A stretch of 64,000 bases of DNA from Stenocarpella maydis (GCA_002270565.1 NQMI01000055.1:203957-267956); one strand, 5' to 3'; shown: positions 33,435 to 45,347, numbered from the stretch's first letter. Program-made: numbers and translations. The notes: a model not told the origin generated them from the letters alone.

Positions 33435-34440
33435 TCAGTGCAGACCGTTAGAGAACAGCGAACACTTTCTTGATTTGCTGCCAAAGTCACAGACTACACG
33501 GTTTCGCCTGCCTCCAGCCATAGATATCTGTTCCCAAGTTGAGTCAGTAAATATACCCGTTCTAATCTGCCGCAACTCGTCGAGGTAGTAAGCATCTGGC
33601 CAAGAAAAGCTTTCAACCTTGACTCGGGGCAAGCATCGGACCACGAGAACCTACTAGACCATGCTCTGCATGGTAGTTGCGCGCTGTCGCGAGTAGATTC
33701 AGTATGCTGTCGCCGGGGATAGACTCCATCAGCAGCAGGCGCACGTTGCGTATCACCCTAATGGTTCGGCAGGCAGGATCTTCTGGCGACCCTCGTCGTC
33801 GCCTTCTCTTCCTTGTTTCCAGCCTGGTGGGCGTCGGTGGTCGTAGCGGTGCCGGTGGTGATGTGGTCGGCAGCACTTTCACTGCCCAACTCCATCTCTG
33901 GTTCCAGCTCCCAGTGGATGTCAAAGGATCTGCGTCCCTCGAAGCGCGGCGTATGCTTGCCATCGAGTCCACACGGCAGGATCTTCTCATAGGCGGCAGC
34001 CTCGCGGGACCATTCGGACTCGGTGAGGCCCACAGGTGACTAGGGCTCATCCGGTTCAATATCTTCCCATCTATACAGCAGGCCAAAGATCTTAAAGACA
34101 AGTAGGCCCTTAATGCCGTCCACGTGGCACTCGATAACCTAGGCGTAGGCGCCGTTACGCACCCTGATCTAGCAGATAATCTCGAGGTGGCGCGGGGTCT
34201 TATCCTTATAGGTTTTTATCTTCCTAGCCAGTATCTAAGACACCTCTCAGTAATCATCTCGGGTAGTAGTTTGTCTGCATCGGTGTCCTTACCAAACTCC
34301 CACCTCCATAGCGAATAGATGTCTCATGGTTCAAGGAGCTTATACGCAGGCAAGATCTCATGCTGTATCAAGGGTTTACTGAGGCTGAGCACCTCTGGAA
34401 ACTCGTAGTATTCGCCGTTATCGAATGGTGGGAGTGGCAT
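33435..34440 (-). pseudogene. Kinase/aminoglycoside-phosphotransferase-like relic
   Basis: The minus strand encodes a recognisable but broken protein. From an ATG at 34440: MPLPPFDNGEYYEFPEVLSL, a TGA, DIYSLWRWEFGKDTDADKLL, then IECHVDGIKGLLVFKIFG, a TAG, SEWSREAAAYEKILPCG, a frame change, LLLMESIPGDSILNLL, another break, then YYLDELRQIRTGIFTD and RRNRVVCDFGSKS. The order (entry segment, E-rich helix with YEKIL, hinge-like LLLMESI, and a DFG-like motif) matches the fungal protein-kinase-like/APH hypothetical family. At least three stops or shifts exclude a functional product in this form; several are TAG/TGA one C-to-T step from sense codons. Confidence 0.6.
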
Positions 34441-36640
34441 GTGTCGTTTGATTCGAAATCAGGCGCCGACGACATAGGGAACCGCTAGGATCTTATTGTC
34501 GTCAAAAACGTTTTTTTTTTTGGCTGTGGACGGGCGTTTTAGAACATCAAAGAAGGTAAATGGGAATGACGGCGAATGGATGAAGAGATGCAGAAGCAGA
34601 TGATGGGGGGTACGACCTTTCACAATACGAATAACGTTGGCTCATCTTCGATGGCTGCAGGGAGCAGAGAAACGTGGGACATTCCGCAACCGAAAGACAC
34701 ATGTGCAGAAACGATAGATGCCGGAATAACTGCCAACTGGGGATGGAATACTGCACCGAGTGGGCAGTCAAGTGACTGGGTTCCCACTGCCTGTGCTAAG
34801 AGTCCAACAGTCCAACAAACCCTTCCTTTGCCCAAATTGGCCAGGCATAAACGTCAATATGAGCCTCAAAATATGACCCAGGCCCACTTCGCAGGCCCAG
34901 AGAGTCCTCGATTGCTCATCCCATCTTCAACTGCCTGCACCTAGCCGCGCTAAAACGAAGACTGTGAGGCTCAGATGGCTGCCTGGCACGACGCAGTGGA
35001 GCATGGAGTTTTGCTGCCTGGGGTGCGGACACCAACAGGCCTGCTAAGTAGCATACTCACCTCATCCACACGGCAGGCGACTCCATTCCCAAACCTGCTT
35101 TGTACCACAACATTCGGCAGCCGCGGAATCACCATTGCTGGTCCGTCCAAATTGCAGGGACTAAAAAGGAACAGCACAATCAAATTTCACTTTCGCTCAA
35201 CTATACTCTAAGAGTGTTTTTCGTGACAAGCCAGCTTCTCTGAGTCAAGGACCCGCTAGATAGCCCAGAGACAGGGCCGCCCCCTTCCCCCCGGGGGGGG
35301 CCGTTGGGTAGGGCGTATTCATGAAAACCAACCTGTTTATCCGGACCACCCAAACGCACGGGTGATGATTGAGTTGATCTATGTGAAATGAGCTCAATAA
35401 CGGTTACACTGTAGGCTGGTTCGGACATGGTTAGGGGGTGCAATAGTCAAGGCGGCGCCAACGAGTTAGATGAAGACGCAGGTCGTTTCGAACAAAGTGG
35501 GTGGGGTGTCATTTTGAATCCGGTCACAATTCCCTTTTTCTTTTCTAAAAAAAAAAAAAAAAAAAAAAAGAACTGCGGCGATCCCTTCATACAGTCGTGA
35601 ACGCTCAAAGACCCAGCGTTTAATATAAAAACATTACAATACCAATAACACCAAATTTCAAAATGCAATAGGTTTCGAATAAAGCTCCATTATTATTTAC
35701 ATAACATATGTGCTGATAGTAGCTGGATCTAGTGACTCAATACCTTATTGATGAAATCCCTCTGCTGTCTATCTAATTCCGCTACATGGAATACAACTGT
35801 CCCATCCACTTTATTATTTGCTGTAAGCTCCTAACCTAGGAGTATGGTTCTCCGCGGTGAGGGGATGGTCGAAAAGTATCCGATCTAGTGGTTAACCTTT
35901 ATATATCCTCTATTACCTGGTCCCCTCATATGCTTAGACCAGACGAAGGAATCCTCTAGCTTGGAGACCTTAGTACCAAACAATGCTGTGCTCACGTCAC
36001 GAGCGGTCTGACTGATGGCGACTTTCCCTTTCCGCATGACATTTGAGGCACTGTTCTCTTGCAAAGGTTCCATGGATGGGTCAATGGACCTCAACAGGTC
36101 TCGACTTAAGCTCACCGAAATACATGTGGGTCGGACTCCAAGTGGGAGAAGACTCATCGGCGCGACCGAATGGTGTTCTGCCTAGTTGTGTCAAAACGTG
36201 AAAACGATGCTCCAGATGCCATCAATTCATCTAACGGGAAGTTTTAGGCATACCTTTGAAATTGATGAGCTATTCGGAGGAGAACGGGGAGAGAACGAGT
36301 CTAAATGCAACGGGCAGGGCTGGGGGCGGGAAGCACTTCTCAAATCCGAACAGCCAAGAGACAACCAACGGTGAACCAACGCACAGCCGCTGACCATACT
36401 GAGTAAGGGGCCTTAATATAGGGACGCACCCGCATAGCTAGGTACCTAGGTATTCAGTTTAGCTGAGCATTTTCCGCAGCCTCTTTACGCATTATTGAAT
36501 TCGAAAGTCAGTCGTCCAGCTTCAGCCAAAGCTGGTTTCCATCTTAATCCATTTGGAACCCTCTTTTTTATTTTTTTTGAAGAAAAGGAAACAAAGAAAG
36601 AAGGAAGGAGGGAAAACAAGCTGCATACAGTCCTTTTCAG
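34441..36640. other. Gene-free interval
   Basis: No gene supported. Contains T(11) near 34510, an A(21) tract near 35549-35569, and C/G runs near 35288-35301. Frames at 34576-34944 and 35885-36157 show no recognisable motif. Confidence 0.4.
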
Positions 36641-36684
36641 AATAGCCTGTCACTAAGAAAAGTGATAGCCTTATCACAAGGCTA
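36641..36684 (-). repeat. Dispersed repeat, partial copy (third member)
   Basis: On the minus strand this matches the cores of 42082-42160 and 63914-64000: CTAGCC...AGGCTATCAC followed by TTAGTGACAGG. Divergence is mostly transitions. Confidence 0.55.
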
Positions 36685-36900
36685 GTCGTTAGTATTCTGG
36701 GAATATTAATATGACACGACACGATAGGGACGGGTCAATAAAGCAGCTCTTTGTCTGTTTTCTCTGCCTTATCAAGGTTCTGGTGAGGAAGCAGCTATGC
36801 CTGTTCCACCATCCAGTACCTTCGGAAAATCCCTGCTACCTCGACATCCATTATTATCTCAATAATGTATACCAAAATCCTGATTACAAAATGATCGCAA

Positions 36901-36994
36901 GGCAACGTGGCCGAGTGGTCTAAGGCGCTACGTTCAGGTGAAGGTCATCTTCGTAGTCTCGAAAGAGGCGTGTGTTCGAGTCACACCGTTGTCA
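36901..36994 (+). tRNA. tRNA-Leu(CAG) with 12-nt intron
   Basis: A complete cloverleaf. Acceptor GGCAACG pairs with CGTTGTC (one G-U), with discriminator A at 36994. D-arm stem is GCC/GGC. Anticodon stem CTACG/CGTAG encloses TT-CAG-G, with the anticodon CAG at 36935-36937. A 12-nt intron (36939-36950) begins one base after the anticodon, the canonical position 37/38. The long variable arm (TCTC GAAA GAG) is of class II, and the T-arm is GTGTG-TTCGAGT-CACAC, containing the B box. It decodes CTG as leucine. It lies ~140 bp from the left end of the MULE. Confidence 0.95.
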
Positions 36995-37131
36995 TTATGT
37001 TTTGTTTTGTCACTTTGCCCGGTGTCAACTCCATGTGCATACTTCACCATATTCAGTTTGATGAGATTGGGCATGCACCACTTTGTATCAAGTAGGAGGT
37101 CACGACCATAGGGCTAGTCTATTGAGCAAAT

Positions 37132-37139
37132 TTATTGTT
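37132..37139 (+). repeat. Left target-site duplication of the MULE (8 bp)
   Basis: TTATTGTT directly precedes the left inverted repeat and is repeated at 40492-40499 directly after the right one. Confidence 0.85.
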
Positions 37140-37464
37140 GAATGCGGATATTCGCACATAAGAAACCGGCTACCGCACATAAAAAAACGGATGGTATACA
37201 GATACAACGGGAAGCAGGGATCGGCCACTTATTAAGCAGCCAAGACCCTTATTTCTGTTGTACCCATCTATAAGGGGCATTGCTGGCGTTGTCAGCGTGC
37301 CTGGCGTTATGCTATCGCCAACCTCATCGGCGCAAATTCGTGGTGTTTTGCATAATTGCACACATCTTTACAAGCCTAATTGCGTGCAAATAAGCACTCT
37401 ATTACACGCCCAATTGCGCGCTGAATTGGCGCGATAATTTATTGCAATAAGTGGTGCGAATTGC

Positions 37465-39400
37465 TTAGTCAATAGACACTATTATCTGGGACTGTGTTTC
37501 CTTCCCGTTACCCTCCTTGTTGCCTAAATTAATGAAGCTATTGTCACTCTTATTATTAACGTCTGAAGCGGTTAAATCTATTGCTGGAAGCCTGTTGATT
37601 GTAGCCGTAGCCGCTGTATGCCGCCTCTTTGCCGGCGGCGTGCTGGGGGCCGTATGTATCCGGGGAGGCGCTAATGAAGTCAGGCCCCTGGATATTGTGG
37701 CCATCCCTTGGTGTTTTTGCTTCGGGCAGCGGCCGGCTTGGTTTTTATCATCTAGGGACTCGAGGGTTGTATTATTCCACTCAAAAGCTGAGTTTATGCA
37801 TTATGCTAAAGCTATTATCGCCCCCGTCTTGTTACTAGCCCTGCTGCCTAAGCTTGTGGTATTAGAGGAGGTCTGATAGGTTATTATAGCCCTCCTGATG
37901 CTATTGAAGATGCCCTCTTCATCCCCTGTAAACGGATTGTTGTCCTAAGGCCTTCCTCTCAAGTTAAGGACCTTCTTGGGTGAAAGCATGAGGAGGAGGG
38001 GGTTCTTAATTGAGAGGTTGCGATTGAGGTACTATGCCGAGTGGATATCCTCTTTATCAAGAGGAATACCTGCTTTCTCCTTATTAGCAATTCTGTTAGT
38101 ATAGATTAAGCTGAATTGTGTGTAGATTGGGTAATAGTATGTTGATTGCGAGCACTCTCCTTGTGGTGTTTTGCCTTAAAGCATATGTTTTGCCTGCTTC
38201 CTCATCTTCACGAGAAGCTCGAGTGCCTCCCTTGCTACTTGAAGGTGTAGTTTGCCAACTCACGGCTTTCTATTAAACTTTTCTAGGGCTGCTGTTTTCT
38301 GCTTGGCTTCCTTAAGCCAGATATTATAAGTAGTCTTAATAATAGCCTTAAATGCAGCCTCAAACAGATAGTAGATATTCCCCATCCTGTGGCCCAGCTG
38401 GAGCTTGATTTTCCGGTGCATCCGCTTAGTAGAGGATGTTGTATGTAAGCTGAAGTTGAGGTTCTCGCAGATCTTATGGCCGGCCCATTTAGCGATAATC
38501 TCCTCCTTCTTATTAATGTAATATATCTTGAGATAGTTGAGGATCGCCCTCTAGCCTGAGAACTTCTCTTACAAATGCTCCCAGGCTGTCTTATAGGTCT
38601 TGCAATCAGTAGCAAACTCTATGGTCTTAAAGAGGTTGAAGAGGGCTGTTTGGGTGTTGGGGATAGCACTGAGGGCAGGCACTTTTAAAGGCGCTATAGT
38701 GGTGTTTCTTTGCGGCACATTCTAAAGTCTGAAATCTTTATCATCACTCTTAGGATCCTTGGGATCCGGGCTTCCCATGGAGTTTTCATCCTTAGTAGCT
38801 GTAGGTGATTCCTTCCGGCCTGGCTTCCGCCATTTCTTCTTAATATTAAGGATAACGTTTATGTTGATATGGAAGACGCAAAGCTGGTATTTTGATTAAG
38901 GAAATTCTTTTGCTAGAGCGTTAATTAAGGCGGTATTGTAGTCTGTAATAAAGAGCGAAGGGTCCTCATTTTTACACTCCCGGAGGAGATTGTAAACCTG
39001 CTCTAGCAGCCACCAGAAGCCTAATTCCTTCTCATTATTCATAATACCCTAAAAGAGAGGCAAAATCTTCTTCATGTGGGTCACAATAGTGCCTTGGAAG
39101 TATGGTAGCTTCTTCTAATTTATTGAGTATATGCAATTAAGCGAGATATTGCTAGAGAAATACTGCTCTTAAATCCATTAGACCTGCTGCATTGTATACT
39201 ATAAGATGCCCGTGATTGCATTATCCTCGTTAATGCAAAATCTATACTAAGTCTCCTTCTCTTTAAGCTAGTATAGTGTTGTTTGGGTTGGTGTATATAT
39301 GCCTTGTTTCTATTGTTAAAAGCCGGCGAGCCAGTTCTTCATAGTGTTATTTCCCACCTTAATGTCTGGGTACTGGCGATAAAGGGCAGCCTTAAGTTGC
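37465..39400 (-). pseudogene. MULE transposase relic
   Basis: The minus strand stays largely in one frame but is interrupted by many TAA/TAG/TGA codons. Recognisable pieces include YRFCINEDNAITGIL near 39210-39250, ELGFWWLLEQVYNLLRECKN, PSLFITDYNTALINALAKEF followed by SKYQLCVFHININV (38880-39020). The last corresponds to the D-x-A-L...P...LC-x-(F/W)-H-I-N signature of the MULE transposase core. The C-terminal part, ending at 37465, is Lys/Ser/Thr-rich (TPPAKRRHTAATATINRLP). It cannot encode an active transposase as it stands. The N-terminal boundary is uncertain. Confidence 0.8.
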
Positions 39401-40050
39401 CTGGGCTTTGCTTGTAATGGGTCTTAAGCTATTTGAGTGAGGAATTCATGGTATTCTTGCGATAGCTTTATGAATCTGCGTTGAGCCTCTGGGACGTCCT
39501 ATGGGCCGTAATTAGTATGCCTTCCCTCCTTAATTTAAAGGACCCATTTGCTAGCTGTATTCCTCATGTAATATGTAGTTGCCTTCCATTTGCAGCTACA
39601 TTTGATTGTAGAGGACTAATATTTTCTTATAGTACTAGGCCGGGTAGTACCGCTCCGGCTATACATCAAGACCATATAAGTTGGCACTGAGCTTTGTATA
39701 ATTGTAGAGAACCCGGATAACTTTGCTGATGCATTTAGTTTTACATAAAGATCACTGAAAGTATTATAGCTATTGTGAAATAGTTGTAGGAAAGGGGGTG
39801 GGTTGGTGAGGGCTGGTTGATAGTGGTTTATAGCGGTAATATTTGCGTTCCATTATTGATAGTCGCATTGCTACTGCGGCTTAAGGCCGCTATAGTCTAG
39901 CACATATACCATCGCTGTAACACCAAAAAAACATCTGATAACCAGATAGGGGTAATTAATGATGCTTAATTGACTGGTCTGGGTAGTTTGTCTATTTATT
40001 AAGGGCGTTGGGGGTGGGTAGTGGGTGATAGGGGTTGGGTGGTGTGAGGC

Positions 40051-40270
40051 GCGTTGGTTAACAATATATGTGGCCCTATAGCCCCTTGAGGAGGCACTCA
40101 AAATCAGCACTCGAGGTCGTCAAATTCAAGGGCCCCCGGCACTAGCGCCATTACGTTAGCGGAACGCGGCTGCCCTATTGGCTGCAGCGTTGCCGGCGGC
40201 AACCGGCCGGGTGCTTAGTCACTAGCGTTATGTTTGCCATCTGTTTTCTTATGTGCGAATATCCGCATTC
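40051..40270 (+). repeat. 220-bp right-end segment, inner copy
   Basis: Repeated at 40272-40491 after a single N. Six transition differences were read; five are C/T at CpA sites. Confidence 0.9.
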
Positions 40271-40271
40271 N

Positions 40272-40491
40272 GCGTTGGTTAACAATATATGTGGCCCTAT
40301 AGCCCCTTGAGGAGGCACTTAAAATCAGCACTCGAGGTCGTTAAATTCGAGGGCCCCCGGCACTAGCGCTATTACGTCAGCGGAACGCGGCTGCCCTATT
40401 GGCTGCAGCGTTGCCGGCGGCAACCGGCCGGGTGCTTAGTTACTAGCGTTATGTTTGCCATCTGTTTTCTTATGTGCGAATATCCGCATTC
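40272..40491 (+). repeat. 220-bp right-end segment, outer copy
   Basis: Second copy of 40051-40270. It ends with the right inverted repeat of the MULE and is followed by the target duplication. Confidence 0.9.
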
Positions 40492-40499
40492 TTATTGTT
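40492..40499 (+). repeat. Right target-site duplication of the MULE (8 bp)
   Basis: TTATTGTT, identical to 37132-37139. Confidence 0.85.
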
Positions 40500-40594
40500 T
40501 GGTGCTGATTTTAAATGGTGGAAGCACACGCGTGATATTATTCCCAAGCAGCCAGCCATATGAATCCTCATCTGTCCATACCTGCCTCCTGAGG

Positions 40595-41533
40595 TTAGCC
40601 TTGGTACATATGCCTCGGCCACTCAACGGTCCACTCCTCAGGCGTAACTTCCACGAAAGCATGCCCAGGGCTTAGGCGGAACTCCAGGTCTTCCAGGCAG
40701 GACAGAACTTTAGGAACGTAGATGGAACATATAGTGTACAAGAAATTAACAGCTTCCGGATATGAAATGTGAAACAAGAAACCCCATGGACCTGACCTAG
40801 AGCTCGGAACAACAGAGTTGATACATTTGGAAAGTGAACCAATGAACGCACACTCTTCTCGACAACCCCGGAACCATCGCATGTCAGAACGCGAACCTTG
40901 GGAAACACCAGTTTTGGCATTTCCCCAAGCAGGCCCAGTGGCTCAAGAAGCTGCAGGTGAGTGAGATTCGGGGCGAGTTTGATGAGCAGAATATACATTC
41001 ACTCCTGGAATATGGATCCGAATTCGATTTCATCTTGATCAACTCGAAGCTCGCACGTTGAACCAGCCCCATAAAAAAAAATATCGGACTGTACCCGCCG
41101 CCGCTCTTAGCTTCCAGAGCCGCGGTAATTTTGTCATGGATCTCGATATCATGGCTCCGGCTTACCTCCACCCAGGTTTGCACGTCTTGTCGAGTGACTC
41201 CACCAAAGCAAGCCGAATCTACAAGGAGCGCCATCATGCGAACGTGTTCACCCAGGCTTGGGTTTGAGGTAACGGCACGGAGCATGAGAGTACTTCCGGG
41301 TATCCAGTTTGCACCATCAGGTGGGTGCCTGTAAAGGTGGTGGAATAGAATTTCTTGGCTCATGGCGGGGCATTCGCGCGAGACCAAGCACAGGTTTCTC
41401 AACCAGACTTCCCCTCTCGAGCTCCCGGGAGTTCGAAATCGATTTGATTGTCTGAATGCTCGGGCTGTTGGCAGTGGACGCAGAGGTGTTGAAAAATCCT
41501 CCGCCAAGTCTCCGCTGGAATAGAAGTGGCCAT
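40595..41533 (-). pseudogene. F-box/leucine-rich-type protein relic
   Basis: From an ATG at 41533: MATSIPAETWRRIFQHLCVH, an F-box-like start. A one-base frame change near 41400 leads into LRNLCLVSRECPAMSQEILF and HHLYRHPPDGANWIPGS. A second near 41000 leads into LIKLAPNLTHLQLLEPLGLL and VFPKVRVLTCDGSGVVEKSV. A third near 40800 gives the tail to the stop at 40595 (LEDLEFRLSPGHAF). The LxxLxxL pattern suits the repeat region of fungal F-box proteins. Three separate frame breaks and no splice sites that mend them indicate a pseudogene. It ends ~100 bp from the MULE target site. Confidence 0.65.
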
Positions 41534-41614
41534 TATGCTTGTGTACCTTGAGAGGAAAAGATCGCGGGTATATGCTGGGGTGTTGCAGGCTCCAGTACTA
41601 GAGCTGTAACACAA

Positions 41615-42081
41615 GCGCCGTCAGTTGTCGGTCCTGTTGCCGCTTCCCGGAAATTTGATGATACCAGCACTTGCGCTTGAGGGGTGCTCCTTGTCCCCAG
41701 ACGTTTTCTCTTTGTTACTGTGGCTTCATGTTTCTTTGAGTACGGGGAATAATTTGTTCAATCAAATTACGCCCGGGCGGTCCAGATTGTACTCCTTTAG
41801 TCTTCGTAATTCGAGCACTCGAAGTGACTCTTTCAAGTGAAGTGGACCTTTCGTCAAAATCCTTTCAAAAGATCAGATTCGCACACTTGGGCGATGGGTG
41901 CTTACTCTTGGCGAGGGCTTATTTCGCAAGCTTCCAAGGTTGGGCGTGTATGTATGTGTGTGGGTTTGCGTTGCGAAGGGAAGCCGGGGAGGGCTTCGCT
42001 CTCTCTCGACATTTTTATAATGAGATGCCAGATTTCTTTTCGCCGTATGACTGCTCGGTAGTATTCTAGTCTATGGGCGCC
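41615..42081. other. Gene-free interval
   Basis: No gene supported between the F-box relic and the dispersed repeat. Confidence 0.4.
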
Positions 42082-42160
42082 TTGAAGTCGGTCTCAGCTA
42101 GCCTTATCACGAGGCTATCACTATCTTACTAGTAATAGGTTATTATATTTTGGAAGTTAT
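42082..42160 (+). repeat. Dispersed repeat, copy A
   Basis: TTGAAGTCGGTCTCA followed by a small hairpin (AGCCTTATCACGAGGCT), then a run matching 63914-64000. The edges of the full element are not defined. Confidence 0.7.
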
Positions 42161-42823
42161 TAGTATTAATATTATATTTCTTATTAAAAGCTGGGTTTTA
42201 ATCTATTTGTAATGCAAAAAAGAGCCCCTGTAGATCATCTTTTTTATGCAATTATAACTGGATTCCGAATGGAAACAGGCACACTTGGACTCTTGCTACA
42301 TTCAGTTTTAGAAGACCGGTAGATGGTCGTTATCCATTTTCCACAGCTATTCCCCCCAAGCGATGCTCCCATGGGCCCCTAAAAGTTTTAACTGCCGGGC
42401 ACATCGCCCCCATGGTTCGGATGCTTTTCGTGCTATAGGCAAATAGATAGCATCTAGTTAGCAATCTTCCTGATTCTAGAATTCAGGCTCTCTCTTCCAT
42501 ACTCCTAGAGTAGTCGTAGCGCAAGTAATTAGATTCAGCCGGATAGCATGGTCTATAGGATCACGAGGAGTCGCATTAAATAGCTACCTCATTTTTACAA
42601 ATAAACGGTCCATCGCTCCCTCTACATCGATCCACGCGCAAACAACCACGGCATCCGTCACTGTGCCGCACTCGCTCCTCACCACCGCAGTTGATATCCC
42701 TCGCTATGGCTCACACCGCTGGTTGTTGGAAGAACTGGCCTCTTATGAGCTTTTCCTCTGCTTATATCAACCATTTTATCCCCCAAGTCCCTGGGTCCTC
42801 CACTCTCCCATACCTCCAGCGGG
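42161..42823. other. AT-rich intergenic region
   Basis: An AT-rich stretch at 42100-42250 and then mixed sequence. No gene seen before the 2EXR gene 3' end. Confidence 0.4.
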
Positions 42824-43697
42824 CTACACACGGACCCTGGCGACCTTCATGTAGCCGTCTTCTATGTCCACCGCAGCCGTTCCATCCATGAAGACGACAC
42901 CATTGGACAAGTTAAGAAACTGGCGCTATGGTATCAACCAAATGTCAGCCTCAAGCTCTGAACCATGCTTTCAGGAGGGGATTTCAACATACCTTCGTCA
43001 CCCTGAAGCCAATCCTCATTATATCCTCGAACAGATAGTCAACCGCAGCAGTGGCATCAATTCCGTAGTGATGAGTCAACCAGTGCGCCGGTTCCTCCCT
43101 CCCAGTCATCGTGAAGCGGGTGAAACCGGTATCGTTCGAATCGCTGGAGTTGCTGACCACCTGAATGTGGTAGAGAGTTGGGGTCATCTCACAGGTTTCG
43201 AGCTTCGAGAAATGACCGAGGATTGCCGAGGCCGTCAATGAGGGATTCTTTTTGACAAATGCGCTGTTCGGTGCGGGGAGCGCGATCCCTCTGACGTGCC
43301 TGACGTTTGACATGGCTGCTTCGGGCAGAGAAGTGCACAGCTGGTGGGTGTATCGGTGCGTCTTGAACTTGGAAGCTCCATCAGTTCGGAGTTCGCTGGG
43401 CATGCTGTTTCGATCCTTTGGGTACTCAAGCCTCAGAACCGCCTTGGACCAGTATATGTCCAAAGCTTCGTTGTAGATGCCACGGCAGGTCAGGAGAATG
43501 GTGAAGTGCCCAGAATGGCGCAGGACGACGGTTTGGGGCTCATCCGGAGTAGATCCGGCAGTCCTGGTGAGCATGGCACGGACACGAGAGCCCTCGAACA
43601 AGAGGTGGTGGATGTTGAGGCGCATCTCAGCAGGCAGCTTGTCGAGCAAGCTGCAGCCACGGTCCGCAGCCGCAGGGTTTGTGACCGCAACAGACAT
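42824..43697 (-). CDS. Fungal 2EXR/F-box-like domain protein, two exons
   Basis: Exons 42993-43697 and 42824-42925 total 807 nt, 268 aa. The 67-bp intron has a GTATGT donor, a GGCTGAC branch site and a TAG acceptor, and joins FRVTK|RQFLNLSNGVVF. The N-terminal domain LLDKLPAEMRLNIHHLLF followed by HFTILLTCRGIYNEALDIYW matches the widespread fungal pattern LPxELRxxIY...LLxTCRxIYxEA (2EXR/F-box-like), presumed to be an adaptor for protein interaction. The final exon (VFMDGTAAVDIEDGYMKVAR) would be missed by single-frame calling. The frame is open upstream to an ATG at 43928, but a TATA-like CATAAAAG near 43940 suggests that stretch is leader. Confidence 0.8.
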
Positions 43698-43928
43698 CTC
43701 GACAGTGACAACAAGCAGTATGGCTGGTGAGGACAGGTATGAAGGTGAGAGATGGGGCAAGGTGATTGTGTGTTGAAAGCTTGCACACCCAGAATCAAAG
43801 GGAGGGGTTGTTGTGTGATGATACTTGGTAGTGTTGAGACCTGACTCTTGGTGGACGATAAATTGAAGTTTTGAAGATGAGGTCCAAGTTGTAGGAGGTA
43901 AAATTTTCTGCGGGAAGAAGCTTTCCAT

Positions 43929-45347
43929 GGACTGTCTTTTATGTTGGACTCGTGTGCGGACTACCCAAAAGTGAGTTTTCGGATTTGATTCACTTGGGGG
44001 TGCAAGTGAAAAACGACATCATTGTTACAAGCTTAAGATTGTCCAGTAAGTTTAGTCCAAGCGAAAATTCACCTTTCGCGAAGTCAACACAGATGTAGCC
44101 AGGTACATTCTGTGTTATCACATGGCTAAGGGAGATTAACTAAAGCACACAATTGTCAAGTACAGTTAACCCAGGCGACCATCATCGAGATGACCTGTTG
44201 GTGAAATCTTGGAACGCAGCCTGGTGTCTTTCCATCCTTTGGGATTCCGCCAGGGCCAAGCAGCCATCAATAGGGCACATAAACTACTGCCACTAGAGAA
44301 CCACTCGGCTTTGGACTTGTCCTTACCTAATGTCCTCGGTGGTGGAAAAAGTCTTCAGGCCGACTGAAGTGAGTGTTTTGCATTTGTTATTGGCTCCCAG
44401 CGCGTATCAATCAGAATTTGTTCGCGGTACGTCGAAATCCGAAGGACTGCTTTGACCACAAGATTACCCCCAAAGCCACCCTTCCCTCCACCCCTGCTGC
44501 TCAGCGTGATGTCATCCCGCTTTCTGTCTGGCCTCGCTTGGGACGGTAGATTTAGACGAATTTGTTGCCATCTTAAGATGGAGACCCCCAGTGACCTAAA
44601 ATCGAGCTTCCTCAGACTTGTCGTGTTTGTGTCTCTGAATTACCACAGTTGGTAAATTTCAGTTTTTTACCCAGAAATGATGAGAGTATATGTTAGCTGA
44701 CCATGGGAAGGGAAGCACTCGAGAAAACTTTCATTTCATGGCTTCCAGGAACCGCTTATATGTCCATGTCCCTTGCCCCCTCATGTAATTCGCGACCCAG
44801 GCTCCAGCGGGTAGATCGGTGGCCACGGCTTGTTATATCAGAGTTCGTATACGCAAGGACACGGAATGAAATAACGGCATCCCCTAGCAACGTTAAAGCG
44901 GACCCCATGTCTGCCCAGGTGTACAGGCTAGTTTGAGATCGCTTAGTTAGCTAGGTAAGTTGGCACTTCTTCTGTACACTCCTGGCGGGGTGAGTAGGAC
45001 AGAGAATCCAGGAGGGCATCATCTGTCTGCCGGGCGGCTTGCTTACATTAGACTTGCACGCCATCATTGTGCTCTTGTCGTTGTCCGGATGGAACATCCT
45101 CTCAGTCGGTGGGTGGATGGCGTATTCCGGTGCACGTTGGAATGCACACGGAGATCAACGGATACACCACATACTGCTATTTAGCAACGCTCTGTGCGTA
45201 GTCCCAGGCTGTCTATATGATTCTAAATGCATCTAAGCGTGACCATGGTCACAAATGCGGCAGGGTGTAAGTGTACATGCGGCCGTGCGAACCAGCGCCC
45301 CTTCGACTGAGGCCCAAATCCAAATAAAGGCGCAAATACACGTGCCC
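43929..45347. other. Gene-free interval
   Basis: No coding region supported. Repeated GTTAACC/GTAAGTTTAG-like words near 44040-44170 were noticed but not resolved into a feature. Confidence 0.4.

Larger units (their letters stand above)
37140..40491. mobile_element. Mutator-like element (MULE), 3.35 kb, RIP-degraded
   Basis: A 26-bp perfect inverted repeat starts GAATGCGGATATTCGCACAT at the left (37140-37165), with its complement at 40466-40491. The element is flanked by the 8-bp duplication TTATTGTT, within the 8-11 bp range of Mutator-like transposition. The interior minus strand encodes a broken MULE/FAR1-type transposase. A single N at 40271 separates two near-identical 220-bp copies of the right end; the outer copy carries the matching target duplication. 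Nonsense codons and CpA->TpA differences point to RIP. Confidence 0.88.
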
